A stretch of DNA of 41,206 nucleotides from an uncultured Clostridia bacterium. Lineage in GTDB: Bacteria > Bacillota > Clostridia > Christensenellales > Aristaeellaceae. The notes under the pieces were generated by a model, which was not told the DNA's origin, did no database searches, and worked only from the letters and a program-made list of their open reading frames with translations. The position numbers and the translations under genes were made by a program. Positions 7,568 through 15,385 of the stretch are shown piece by piece; position 1 is the first letter of the stretch, and the number at the start of each line of letters is the position of its first letter. The stretch is taken from positions 1 to 41,206 of the forward strand of contig CAKTTL010000015.1 in assembly GCA_934615235.1 (NCBI GenBank), written 5' to 3'.

Positions 7568-10045
7568 CTATAAAAACTTTCCCGTAATGCTGCTCGCGTT
7601 TGCGCGGATCTCCCCCGGCGTGCCCGCCGCCACGATTCGTCCGCCGCTCTCGCCGCCGCCCGGCCCCATATCGATCACATAATCCGCGTTATGGATCACG
7701 TCCAGGTCGTGCTCGATGACGATCACCGTCGCGCCGTTGTCCAGCAGCGCCTGGAACACGCCGAGCAGCACCCGCACGTCCAGCGGGTGCAGGCCGATGC
7801 TCGGCTCGTCGAAGACGAAGACGGAATCCGTCTGCTGCCTGCCGATTTCGCTCGCCAGCTTCAGCCGCTGCGCTTCGCCGCCCGAAAGGCTCGGCGTCTC
7901 CTCGCCCAACGTCAGATACCCGAGCCCCAGCTGTGCGAGCACCTGCAGCTTCTGGCAGACCGTTTTCATCTCCGCGCAGAATTCGACGGCGGAGTTTACA
8001 TCCATATCCATCAATTCCGGCAGGGAAACGGATTGTCCCGCGCGGTTCGTCAGCTTCACGGCGTACGCTTCCCGCGCGTAGCGCGATCCGCGGCAGTCCG
8101 GGCAGGGAATGTCCACGTCGGGCAAAAACTGCACATCCAGGCTGACGACGCCCGTTCCGTCGCAGCCGGGGCATCGCAGCGAACCTGTGTTATAGGAAAA
8201 TTCGCTTGCCTTATACCCCAGACGCTTCGCGTCGGACGATCTGGCGTAGAGCTTGCGCAGTTCGTCGTGCACGCCCGCATAGGTGGCGACGGTCGAGCGC
8301 ACGTTCACGCCGATCGGCGTCGCGTCGATGAGCTTGACATGTCCGATCCCGTCCGCGCGAATTTCCCGCACGTGCGCAGGCAGCGCCGTTCCGCCGGTTT
8401 TCGCCTCCAGCGCGGGGACGAGGCTTTCCAGCACCATCGTCGTCTTGCCGGACCCGGATACGCCGGTCACAACGGTCAGCCGTCCCTTCGGAATATCGAC
8501 CTCCAGCGGCTTGACCGTGTGAATCTGCGTCGTAGACAGGAAAATCGTTCCATTTGCGAACATCTCGTCCGCCCCGGCCTGCCGGCGCATTTTCGTCTCC
8601 GCCCTGCCGGAGAGGAACGGACCGATCTGCGAGGCAGGATTTTCTTCAATCTCGCCGATCGTCCCTTCCGCAAGAACACGGCCGCCCTTCGCGCCCGCCT
8701 GCGGGCCCATTTCCACAATCCAGTCCGCTTCCTTCAAAATCTGCGTGTCATGATCGACCAGCACGACCGAGTTGCCGTCCGCAACAAGATCATGCATCAC
8801 GCCGGTCAGCCCCACGATATTGGACGGATGCAGCCCGATGGACGGCTCGTCCAGCACGTACAGCACGCCCGTCGTGCGGTTGCGGACGGCGCGGGCAAGC
8901 TGCATCCGCTGCCGTTCGCCGGTCGAAAGCGTCGCGGCGGAACGATCGAGCGTCAGGTACCCGAGACCAAGATCCATCAGCCGCTTCGCGGCGCTTTCAA
9001 ACGACTCGCAGATGCTGCCCGCCATCGGGCGCATCGCCTCCGGCAGGCTTTCCGGCACGCCGCGCACCCATTCGACAAGCTCGCCGAGCGTCTTTTCGCA
9101 GGCCTCGTCGAGCGAAATGCCGCGCAGCTTCGGCGCGCGCGCCGCGGCGGAAAGGCGCGTGCCGCCGCATTCGGGGCACACGTCTTCCTTCAGGAATTTC
9201 TCCACGCGCTTCATGCCCTTCTCGTCCTTGACCTTGGCAAGCGCGTTTTCAACCGTATAAACAGCGTTATAGTAGGTAAAATCCAGCTCTCCCGCCTGGT
9301 TGGAATTTTTCGCGTGATAAAAAATATGCTTCTTTTCCGCCGGGCCGTGATAGACGATCTCCTTCTCCCGCTCCGTTAATTCGCGGAACGGTACGTCCGT
9401 GCGCACGCCCATTTCGCGGCATACGTCGGTCATCAGCGACCACATCAGGCTGTTCCAGGGCGCGACCGCGCCCTCGTCGATCGTCAGCGAATCGTCCGGC
9501 ACGAGCGAAGCCAGATCGACCGTGCGCACGCTGCCCGTTCCGCCGCACTTCGGGCATGCGCCCTGCGAGTTGAACGCCAGTTCCTCTGCGGAAGGCGCAA
9601 AAAAGCGCGCCGCGCACACAGGGCAGACGAGCTCCTTCCCCGCGGCGACGGCAAGCGTCGGCGGCTGATAATGCCCGTTCGGGCAGCGATGGCTCGCCAG
9701 CCGGGAGAACATCAGCCGCAGGCTGTTGAGCAGCTCCGTCCCCGTTCCGAACGTACTGCGGATGCCCGGCACGCCGGGCCGCTGGTGCAGCGCCAGCGCG
9801 GCGGGAACGTACAGCGCCTCGTCCACCGCCGCCTTCGCCGCCTGCGTCATCCTGCGGCGGGTATAGGTGGAAAGCGCTTCCAGATAGCGCCGCGACCCTT
9901 CGGCGTACAAAACGCCCAGAGCCAGCGAGGATTTGCCGGAACCGGATACCCCGGCGACGCCGACGATCCGGTTCAGCGGAATATCCACGTCGATATTTTT
10001 CAGATTGTGGACTTTGGCTCCGCGCACAAGCATTTTATCAATCAT
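7568..10045 (-). CDS. UvrA-like double-ABC ATPase (short UvrA paralogue)
   Basis: This 825-residue protein has the UvrA architecture. It carries two Walker A loops (GVSGSGKSS near residue 32 and GVSGSGKTT in the second half). It has two signature sequences (LSTGERQR and LSGGEAQR) and two Walker B boxes (each with DEPSIGLHP). It has CxxC zinc modules (CPVC, CPKC, CPECGG, CPGC/CPDC). Bona fide UvrA is about 940 residues; the shorter size and the first signature LSTGE fit a UvrA2 or drug-resistance-type paralogue that may lack full UvrB contact. The ATG at 10045 is chosen because GGAGAG lies just upstream. A TTG at 10069 would overlap the previous stop. It is the last gene of the MBOAT operon. 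Its role there is unknown. Confidence 0.88.
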   Translation of the reverse strand: MIDKMLVRGAKVHNLKNIDVDIPLNRIVGVAGVSGSGKSSLALGVLYAEGSRRYLEALSTYTRRRMTQAAKAAVDEALYVPAALALHQRPGVPGIRSTFGTGTELLNSLRLMFSRLASHRCPNGHYQPPTLAVAAGKELVCPVCAARFFAPSAEELAFNSQGACPKCGGTGSVRTVDLASLVPDDSLTIDEGAVAPWNSLMWSLMTDVCREMGVRTDVPFRELTEREKEIVYHGPAEKKHIFYHAKNSNQAGELDFTYYNAVYTVENALAKVKDEKGMKRVEKFLKEDVCPECGGTRLSAAARAPKLRGISLDEACEKTLGELVEWVRGVPESLPEAMRPMAGSICESFESAAKRLMDLGLGYLTLDRSAATLSTGERQRMQLARAVRNRTTGVLYVLDEPSIGLHPSNIVGLTGVMHDLVADGNSVVLVDHDTQILKEADWIVEMGPQAGAKGGRVLAEGTIGEIEENPASQIGPFLSGRAETKMRRQAGADEMFANGTIFLSTTQIHTVKPLEVDIPKGRLTVVTGVSGSGKTTMVLESLVPALEAKTGGTALPAHVREIRADGIGHVKLIDATPIGVNVRSTVATYAGVHDELRKLYARSSDAKRLGYKASEFSYNTGSLRCPGCDGTGVVSLDVQFLPDVDIPCPDCRGSRYAREAYAVKLTNRAGQSVSLPELMDMDVNSAVEFCAEMKTVCQKLQVLAQLGLGYLTLGEETPSLSGGEAQRLKLASEIGRQQTDSVFVFDEPSIGLHPLDVRVLLGVFQALLDNGATVIVIEHDLDVIHNADYVIDMGPGGGESGGRIVAAGTPGEIRANASSITGKFL

Positions 10046-10065
10046 TTTTCTCTCCGGAACGCCGC

Positions 10066-10761
10066 TCAAAGCAGCGCCTCCAGCTCGGCGAAATTATGCG
10101 CGACCGGGCCGTCCCACTGGGCGTCCGTCCGGTAACGCGCCGGCATGTTTCTGCGCATCTGGATGCAGCGCATTCCCAGCGCCTGCGCGCCGTGCAGGTT
10201 GCCGATCACGTCGTCGACGAACACCGCGTCCGCCGCGGTCACGCCCAGCAGATCCAGCGTGCGCTGATAGATGGCCTTTTCCGGCTTGCAGCAGCCGACC
10301 TGGAAGGAAAACGTGAACCCGTCGATATACTGCAAAACGCCCGCCTCCCGCAGGATCGTCCGCGTGGACGGCGGCGCGTCGGAGACGATTCCCAGCGCGA
10401 TCTGTCCCTGCCAGCGCGCAAGGAACTCCTTTACATCGTCGAACAGGCCGTACTTGCCCGCCTGCGTCTGGCTGAGCGTAAGGCGGTCGTACTGCGCGTC
10501 GGTATACGCGCGCCCCATCGCGGCGAAAACGCGGCGATAGAAGCACTCCATCAGCGCGCGCTCCGTCGTTTCGTCCTCGATGCGATGGCTGTCCGGAATC
10601 AGCTCATCAAACGGCTTGCGCGCCCGGCGGTATTCTTCGAGATGCTTATCCAGAAAATCTTCGCCGAGGATTTCGCGCATGTCCTCCGTCAGCGTCCAAT
10701 CGCCCGTCGGCGGATAAATCATCACGCCGCCGCAATCGAGCAGCAATGCTTTCGCGTTCAT
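10066..10761 (-). CDS. HAD-superfamily hydrolase (subfamily IA)
   Basis: This 231-residue haloacid-dehalogenase-fold phosphatase or related enzyme retains motif I nucleophile Asp9 in LLLDCGGV. The usual second aspartate two residues later is Gly11, as in the YihX-like DLGNV type. Motif II is Ser127 in GIVSDAP, motif III Lys159 in CKPEK, and motif IV Asp183-Asp184 in VFVDDVIGN. A helical cap domain lies at about residues 20-95. The start codon shares an ATGA overlap with the stop of the upstream DUF4358 gene, so the two are translationally coupled. The substrate is unknown. The name rests on fold motifs only. Confidence 0.88.
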   Translation of the reverse strand: MNAKALLLDCGGVMIYPPTGDWTLTEDMREILGEDFLDKHLEEYRRARKPFDELIPDSHRIEDETTERALMECFYRRVFAAMGRAYTDAQYDRLTLSQTQAGKYGLFDDVKEFLARWQGQIALGIVSDAPPSTRTILREAGVLQYIDGFTFSFQVGCCKPEKAIYQRTLDLLGVTAADAVFVDDVIGNLHGAQALGMRCIQMRRNMPARYRTDAQWDGPVAHNFAELEALL

Positions 10762-11240
10762 TTTGTTTTCTCCTGTCCGTTCCAGATTTGGTCCAGCGCC
10801 GCTTCAGCCGCAGCCGCGTCGGGGATGACGATCAGCGCCGTCTGCATGCCGCGCGTTTTCATCAGCGCGCTCTCCAATTTCGGCACCTCGTCCGGGCGAT
10901 AGTCGCGGTATTGTTCCAGCTGCGCCTTGCAGTAATCGGAAAGCGCGGCCTGCACGGCGGCGAGGTTTTCTCCGTCCTTCGCCGTAAAAACGCAGACGCA
11001 TTCCGCCGTCGCGCGGCTTGCGTCGATGCAGACCGCCGCGTCGGCGTAAAGCGTTTCGTCAATCAGCAGATATTTCTCGATTTTCTTCGCGGAAAGCTCC
11101 GTCATTTCAGCCGTTTCCTGCGAGGCGAGCACGGCGGCCGCCGCGTCCCTGCAGGCGGGAACGGCGGCCGTCGTTTTCTGACAGGCGCAAAGCGCCGTAC
11201 AAAGCGCCAGCAAAAGCGCAATCCAGGCTGCTTTTTTCAT
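10758..11240 (-). CDS. DUF4358-type lipoprotein
   Basis: This 160-residue exported lipoprotein of unknown function has a signal peptide (MKKAAWIALLLAL) leading to a lipobox LCAC with Cys20. The mature part is alanine-rich with repeating KIEKYLLIDETLYADA-like and YRPDEVPKLES segments that I recognise as DUF4358-like. Genes of this family are often neighbours of MBOAT/DHHW sets. The ATG at 11240 is chosen because it overlaps the SGNH stop codon as ATGA and gives a clean signal peptide. The longer open frame upstream to 11516 runs inside the SGNH gene. It is probably a surface partner of the acylation system, which is inference from context. Confidence 0.8.
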   Translation of the reverse strand: MKKAAWIALLLALCTALCACQKTTAAVPACRDAAAAVLASQETAEMTELSAKKIEKYLLIDETLYADAAVCIDASRATAECVCVFTAKDGENLAAVQAALSDYCKAQLEQYRDYRPDEVPKLESALMKTRGMQTALIVIPDAAAAEAALDQIWNGQEKTK

Positions 11241-11971
11241 GATTCTTTCTCTCCTTCCAGCGGGATGGTGTGCGTGCGGAGATATTCGGCGAGCAGCTGA
11301 TAGCCCTCGCGGTTGAGGTGGATGCCGTCGCCGGAAACGTATTCCTCGTTCACATTGCCGATCTCGTCGTAGAACATGCTCGCCGCGTCCAGATAATACA
11401 CGCCGTGCTCGCGGCAGATTTCGCTCAGGCAGAAGTTGAACGAAGCCACGTTGAAGTTCGTATACTCCGGATACGTCTCCTGCGCGCGTTCGGCGACCGG
11501 CGGCAGCGAAATGCAATAAAACAGCGCGTTGGGCGCGCCGCTGATCAGTTCGTTCAGCAGCTGGTCGTAATCCCGGATTACCTCGTCCGCCTTCTTGATA
11601 TCCACGCCGTTGCTGCCCACCCAGAGATAGACGATTTTCGGCTGCGAATGGATGAGGATTTCGAACATCTTCATCTGCATATCGCCGTAATCAAAATACG
11701 TCGAGCTGCACAGCGATTTGGCCGAAACGCCGATCTTGGCGTAAACCGTAATCTCCGGCAGCACGTCGTACAGGTCGAACGCCTCGACCATCGAATCGCC
11801 CACGATAATCGCGTCGGCGAAATAATCGTCCCCCACCGCTTCGCGTTCAGGCACGTACGGCACGGGATACCCCTCCGCCGTGAAGGAAGAGACGATCCTC
11901 CTGATTTCCGTCTCCTGCGCAAGCGCCGCGGCGGGCGCAAAAAGCGCGAGCGCAAGCAGCAGCGCCGTCAA
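11237..11971 (-). CDS. Secreted SGNH/GDSL-type hydrolase
   Basis: This extracytoplasmic esterase or acyltransferase of the SGNH fold has 244 residues. The signature blocks are visible: nucleophile Ser60 in IIVGDSMV (block I), Asn121 in WVGSNGVD (block III), and Asp215/His218 in GDGIHLNREGY (block V). A signal peptide (LLLALALFAPAAALA) precedes it. The start is probably the TTG at 11971: its bases overlap the DHHW stop as TTGA and the signal peptide then begins immediately. The ATG at 12040 would add 23 residues lying inside the DHHW gene. In MBOAT/DHHW operons such an enzyme is expected to transfer or remove acyl groups on a cell-surface glycan. Confidence 0.88.
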   Translation of the reverse strand: MTALLLALALFAPAAALAQETEIRRIVSSFTAEGYPVPYVPEREAVGDDYFADAIIVGDSMVEAFDLYDVLPEITVYAKIGVSAKSLCSSTYFDYGDMQMKMFEILIHSQPKIVYLWVGSNGVDIKKADEVIRDYDQLLNELISGAPNALFYCISLPPVAERAQETYPEYTNFNVASFNFCLSEICREHGVYYLDAASMFYDEIGNVNEEYVSGDGIHLNREGYQLLAEYLRTHTIPLEGEKES

Positions 11972-13095
11972 TTTTCGAACGACGCCGCGACAAGCGCCAG
12001 ACTGCGATCCGTTAAAAACGTATTCATTCCGTAAATGCATAAGACTTTCTCAACCTCCGTTTCTTTTGCGATTTCGGCAAGATCTCCGTTGAAATAGCGC
12101 AGGTCGACAACCTCCGTGCGCGCGAAATGCGTCGCAACGGCCGGCAGCAGCGCGTTTGCGTAGGAATCCTTCAAAACAAGCAGCGTGCCGGTTCCGGTTT
12201 CGCTTGTCAGCGTCGCGCGGGCGGGGTTGCCGTACAGGAGCGCGGCGTATTTATCCCGCGCGCCAAGCGCGTCCGCGTCCCAAAGGCCGTCCATTTCTGC
12301 GCCGTCTATAGCATACACCACGCTGTCAAACCGGTCAAACGTAAGCGTATCGGCCGAAACGAGCGGCTGCGGCGCGCGCGCGTAGGCGCTGCCGTAAAAG
12401 CCGGGCGCATACAGCCTGCCCGACGGTGTCGCGGGCGCAAGCCCCCAGGCGGCGCAGAGCTGCTCATACGCGCAGCGCGCGCCGTCGGCCGTCCAGTGAT
12501 GATCGGTGCGGTAAAAGAGCGCCTCCGCGTCCGGCTGCGCGGCCAGCGCATCGAAGCAGTCGAGCACGGTAATTTGATCGCCGCAGGCGGCGACGACCGC
12601 GTCCGTCAGCGCCGCCTGATCGGCGGGCACGTATCCCGCGGGCAGCGCGTCCAGATACAGCCGCGAGGAAAGCGGCGCAAGCAGCAGCGTAACGGGCAGA
12701 TCGAGCGCGGTTCGGATTTCGGCAAGCGCCTCTGCAGCGCGCACGGCGGCGGCCGTATCGAGCGCAGCGCAATCCGGCACGAGCCGGCCGCCCGTCAGGT
12801 GCAGCACGCCGCTGTGCTCCGTCCGCAGCGCGGCCGTCTCCTTCAACGCGTTGAGCAGCATCATTTCATCGCGCAGCGGGAACTGATCGGCCAGCGCGTT
12901 CTCGGCCGACTGCATCCATTTGCCGGAAAGAACGCCGGAAACGTCCGGCGCGGTCTGTCTGGCAAGCCTGCGGTTCTCCATCTCGGATTTTTCCCGCGCG
13001 GGCGCAGCGCAGCAGGCGACGGCCAGCGCCAGCAGCAGCGCCGTCGCGCCCGTAAACAGCGGGCACGCGCGCAGTTTTTCTGTTAATTTCTTCAT
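11968..13095 (-). CDS. DHHW-family protein (AlgJ/AlgX-like)
   Basis: This 375-residue protein is related to the SGNH-like AlgX/AlgJ acetylation factors. An N-terminal membrane anchor or signal (about residues 12-31) is followed by ENRRLA (residues 40-45) and later by the family hallmark Asp198-His199-His200-Trp201 in YRTDHHWTADGA. These are the positions of the catalytic Asp and His in the AlgX family. It lies between the MBOAT and SGNH genes: 13 bases separate it from the MBOAT stop, and its own stop overlaps the SGNH start. The expected role is accepting acyl groups moved across the membrane by the MBOAT protein and placing them on a surface polymer. Confidence 0.9.
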   Translation of the reverse strand: MKKLTEKLRACPLFTGATALLLALAVACCAAPAREKSEMENRRLARQTAPDVSGVLSGKWMQSAENALADQFPLRDEMMLLNALKETAALRTEHSGVLHLTGGRLVPDCAALDTAAAVRAAEALAEIRTALDLPVTLLLAPLSSRLYLDALPAGYVPADQAALTDAVVAACGDQITVLDCFDALAAQPDAEALFYRTDHHWTADGARCAYEQLCAAWGLAPATPSGRLYAPGFYGSAYARAPQPLVSADTLTFDRFDSVVYAIDGAEMDGLWDADALGARDKYAALLYGNPARATLTSETGTGTLLVLKDSYANALLPAVATHFARTEVVDLRYFNGDLAEIAKETEVEKVLCIYGMNTFLTDRSLALVAASFEN

Positions 13096-13108
13096 CGCGC
13101 GCCTCCCG

Positions 13109-14464
13109 TCAGAATCGGAAATAGAGGAACGGATTATAATCTTCCGCCACCAGCGCGGCCAGGCAAAGCGCCAGCACGCAAAGCATCACGCACACGCGCA
13201 GCGCAGGGCGCTTTTCAAAAAGGCCGCTCACGGCCGCGCACGCCTTCGGCACGCAGCACACGATCGCGGCTACGAGCAGCACGGCGTTTTCACGCAGCGG
13301 AAAGAGCACGTCGCGGGAAAGGCCGGGCGTGAACAGCCGCGCAGCCAGCTGCGCCGCATCGGCGGGCGTATCGGTCGCAAAGAGCGCCCAGCCGAGCAGC
13401 ACGGCCAGTAGCGTATAAACATGCCCGATCCCCTCGTGCCGCCGTAAAAAGCCGCCCGTAACGAACCGCTCCGCCGCCAGCAGTGCGAAATACCACAGCC
13501 CCCAGAGCACGAAATTCCAGCTCGCCCCATGCCACAGCCCCGTCAGCGTCCAGACGATAAACAGGTTGCGCAGCGTTTTGAGCGCGCCGCCGCGGCTGCC
13601 GCCCAGCGGAATATACACATATTCGCGAAACCACGCGCCCAGCGTAATATGCCACCTCCGCCAGAACAGCTGCACGGACGCGGCCGAATACGGATGATCG
13701 AAGTTCTGCGGAAAATGAAAGCCGAACATTCGCCCCATGCCGATGGCCATGAGCGAATAGCCGTAAAAATCGAAATAAATCTGCAATGCAAACGCGATGA
13801 GCCCCAGCCATGCGTACGGCGCGGAAACCGCGTCGGCCGCGCGCATCGTCTCCCATACCGCCCCCAGCGGATTGGCCAGCAGCGTCTTCGCGCCCAGGCC
13901 GGCGAGAAAGCGGCTCATCCCGTCCTCCAGCGCGGCGGGCGTTACGGCGCGTTCTTTCAGTTCCCGGCGCACATCCTCATACAGGACGATCGGCCCGGCG
14001 ATCAACTGCGGGAAAAGCAGAATAAACGCGGCGTAATCGATAAAATTACGCTCGGCGGGCACTTTGCGGCGATAAACGTCGACGACATAGGCCTGCGTCT
14101 GAAAGGTGTAAAAGCTGATGCCGAGCGGCAGCGCAGCCTGCGGCGCATACGCGCCCAGCCCCACCGCGTTCATAAAAAAAGAAGCGTATTTGAAAAAAAC
14201 AAGCGCGCCGAAATTGACCAGCAGGCTCGCCGTCAGGGACAGCACGCGCAGGCGCGGCTTTTCGCTCGCCGCTCCGAAGCCAAACGCCCAGTTGAGCAGC
14301 ATCGACCCGACGACCAGCGGCACATACCGGATTTCTCCCCACGCATAAAAGAAAACGCTTGCGGCAAGCAGAAAGGCGTTGCGCGTCTTCGCGGGCAGCA
14401 GCAGGTGCGCAAGCACCGCGCAGGGCAGGAAAAAGACAAGAAACGTCAGGCTTGAAAAAAGCAT
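13109..14464 (-). CDS. MBOAT-family O-acyltransferase (AlgI/DltB-like)
   Basis: This integral membrane acyltransferase has 451 residues and about ten or more helices. The AlgI-type core is clear: FPQNFDHPY, FWRRWHITLGAWFREYVYIP with His272, and the catalytic GLWHGASWNF with His312. Length matches AlgI-like proteins. It is the first gene of the minus-strand operon, with GGAGG 8 bases before the ATG at 14464. It is expected to pass acetyl or other acyl groups from the cytoplasm to the outside for the DHHW and SGNH partners. The acceptor glycan is not encoded in the window. Confidence 0.95.
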   Translation of the reverse strand: MLFSSLTFLVFFLPCAVLAHLLLPAKTRNAFLLAASVFFYAWGEIRYVPLVVGSMLLNWAFGFGAASEKPRLRVLSLTASLLVNFGALVFFKYASFFMNAVGLGAYAPQAALPLGISFYTFQTQAYVVDVYRRKVPAERNFIDYAAFILLFPQLIAGPIVLYEDVRRELKERAVTPAALEDGMSRFLAGLGAKTLLANPLGAVWETMRAADAVSAPYAWLGLIAFALQIYFDFYGYSLMAIGMGRMFGFHFPQNFDHPYSAASVQLFWRRWHITLGAWFREYVYIPLGGSRGGALKTLRNLFIVWTLTGLWHGASWNFVLWGLWYFALLAAERFVTGGFLRRHEGIGHVYTLLAVLLGWALFATDTPADAAQLAARLFTPGLSRDVLFPLRENAVLLVAAIVCCVPKACAAVSGLFEKRPALRVCVMLCVLALCLAALVAEDYNPFLYFRF

Positions 14465-14481
14465 TTGTATCCTCCACAGTT

Positions 14482-14545
14482 CCCAGGGTGTATCTGAAAA
14501 AGGAAGAGACGACAGCTCGAGCGGATTCTTCAGATATACGCTGGG
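14482..14545 (-). promoter_or_regulatory. 5' stem-loop in the MBOAT operon leader
   Basis: The arms at 14529-14545 and 14482-14498 are 17 bases each and complementary at 15 positions, enclosing a 30-base loop. The predicted transcript start, about 7 bases after the -10 box at 14551, falls at the outer edge of the first arm. The message would therefore begin with this stem, which closes shortly before the GGAGG ribosome site. It may be a 5' stabiliser or a regulatory leader. Confidence 0.55.
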
Positions 14546-14550
14546 ATTTC

Positions 14551-14579
14551 AGTATAAACGAAGGCTTCAGGAGCGTCAA
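14551..14579 (-). promoter_or_regulatory. Sigma-A-type promoter of the MBOAT operon
   Basis: On the minus strand TTGACG (14579-14574) is followed by exactly 17 bases and then TATACT (14556-14551). This is the only strong promoter seen ahead of the six-gene operon running down to 7568. Five of six bases match consensus in each box. Confidence 0.8.
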
Positions 14580-14619
14580 TAGAATTTTCGCGAAGGGCAG
14601 GCGAAACACGGGAGAACAT

Positions 14620-14663
14620 CGGGGGAGGAGCCTTCTTTCAGGAGAAAGAAAGCTCCTCCCCCG
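14620..14663. repeat. Long hairpin repeat element
   Basis: A 20-bp stem with one mismatch (14620-14639 with 14644-14663) and the loop AGGA. Its core, CCTTCTTTCAGGAGAAAGAA, recurs on the opposite strand at 21102-21123. It has no T-tract. It lies between the MBOAT promoter and the rpmG promoter and serves neither gene obviously. It is best read as an interspersed palindromic repeat. The following 140 bases (14664-14800) show no gene, only small GC-rich stems. Confidence 0.6.
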
Positions 14664-14802
14664 AACCCCCTCCGCGAAGAAAGCCGTTTCTGTCAGACCC
14701 TCCGCTCAGCGGAACGAGCGGTTTCGGCAGTCCGAGCCGCGCCCTGCGCGGCAAAAAACAGCGGAAAATTTCTATTATTATGTGGTTTGCGGCAAAAAGC
14801 TG

Positions 14803-14831
14803 TTGACAGATCGCTTGCAACATGCTAAATT
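14803..14831 (+). promoter_or_regulatory. Strong sigma-A-type promoter of the rpmG-secE-nusG operon
   Basis: A perfect TTGACA (14803-14808), a 17-base spacer and TAAATT (14826-14831) lie 75 bases before rpmG. Confidence 0.8.
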
Positions 14832-14848
14832 ATATGGGCATGTTTGGA

Positions 14849-14870
14849 GACAGGCTTATATTTGCCTGTC
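14849..14870 (+). promoter_or_regulatory. Leader hairpin before rpmG
   Basis: GACAGGC (14849-14855) pairs with GCCTGTC (14864-14870) around an 8-base AT-rich loop in the short 5' leader of rpmG. The ribosome site GGAGG follows at 14893-14897. No antiterminator partner was seen. It is a possible mRNA stabiliser. Confidence 0.45.
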
Positions 14871-14905
14871 ATTTCCTGATCAAATAAGAAATGGAGGTAG
14901 TTGGC

Positions 14906-15067
14906 ATGGCTGTCGGCGCCCGCGTGAAAATCACTCTCGCTTGCCCGGAATGCAAGCAGCGTAATTACACCACATCCAAGAACAAGAAAACCAACCCCGA
15001 CCGCATCGAGCTCAATAAGTACTGCCCGTTCTGCAAGAAGCACACGGCGCACAAGGAAACCCGCTGA
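14906..15067 (+). CDS. rpmG: 50S ribosomal protein L33
   Basis: This 53-residue ribosomal protein starts MAVGARVKITLAC. It carries the four zinc-binding cysteines of the C+ form, as CPEC and CPFC, and the typical SKNKKTNPDRIELNKYCP segment. GGAGG stands 8 bases upstream of the ATG at 14906. It is the first gene of the rpmG-secE-nusG operon, a common bacterial order. The tRNA-Trp gene often found between rpmG and secE is absent: only 30 bases separate the two. Confidence 0.96.
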   Translation: MAVGARVKITLACPECKQRNYTTSKNKKTNPDRIELNKYCPFCKKHTAHKETR

Positions 15068-15097
15068 TCGCTTCAGGGCGGCAAAGGATGTGAAACA

Positions 15098-15367
15098 ATG
15101 GCCAATGTGGAAAACAAGCTCCCTGCGAAGGGCGATAAAAAAACCGTGAAGAAGGACGGTTTCTTCGCCAAGGTCGCGAAGCTTCCCAAGAAGTTCTGGG
15201 CTTCCATCCAGAAGACTTGGGCGGAACTGAAGAAGGTTACCTGGCCCGGCCGTAAGGATCTGATCAATGCCACCGGCATCGTGCTCGTCTTTATGGTTGT
15301 TATGGCCGTCGTAATCGGACTGCTCGACCTGGGCGCGTCGGAACTGATCTCCCTCATCATTCGGTAA
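15098..15367 (+). CDS. secE: Preprotein translocase subunit SecE
   Basis: This small membrane subunit of the SecYEG channel has 89 residues. A lysine-rich cytoplasmic N-terminus precedes the amphipathic helix with the conserved motif WAELKKVTWPGRKDL, followed by one membrane helix (about residues 66-84). It lies between rpmG and nusG, its usual position. The start follows a GGCAAAGGATG region with a modest ribosome site (AAAGGA). Confidence 0.96.
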   Translation: MANVENKLPAKGDKKTVKKDGFFAKVAKLPKKFWASIQKTWAELKKVTWPGRKDLINATGIVLVFMVVMAVVIGLLDLGASELISLIIR

Positions 15368-15385
15368 AACCGGGAAAGGAACGGC

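Noticed and set aside
7691..9379. Long open frame on the plus strand across the UvrA-like gene
   Set aside because: It is antisense to a gene with complete double-ABC motifs; such long opposite-strand frames are common at this GC content. The translation is rich in Arg, His and Gln without a domain.
10046..10069. Longer start (TTG at 10069) for the UvrA-like gene
   Set aside because: The ATG at 10045 has GGAGAG just upstream, while the TTG overlaps the previous stop without such a site.
15068..15097. tRNA-Trp gene between rpmG and secE
   Set aside because: Only 30 bases are available and no cloverleaf fits.
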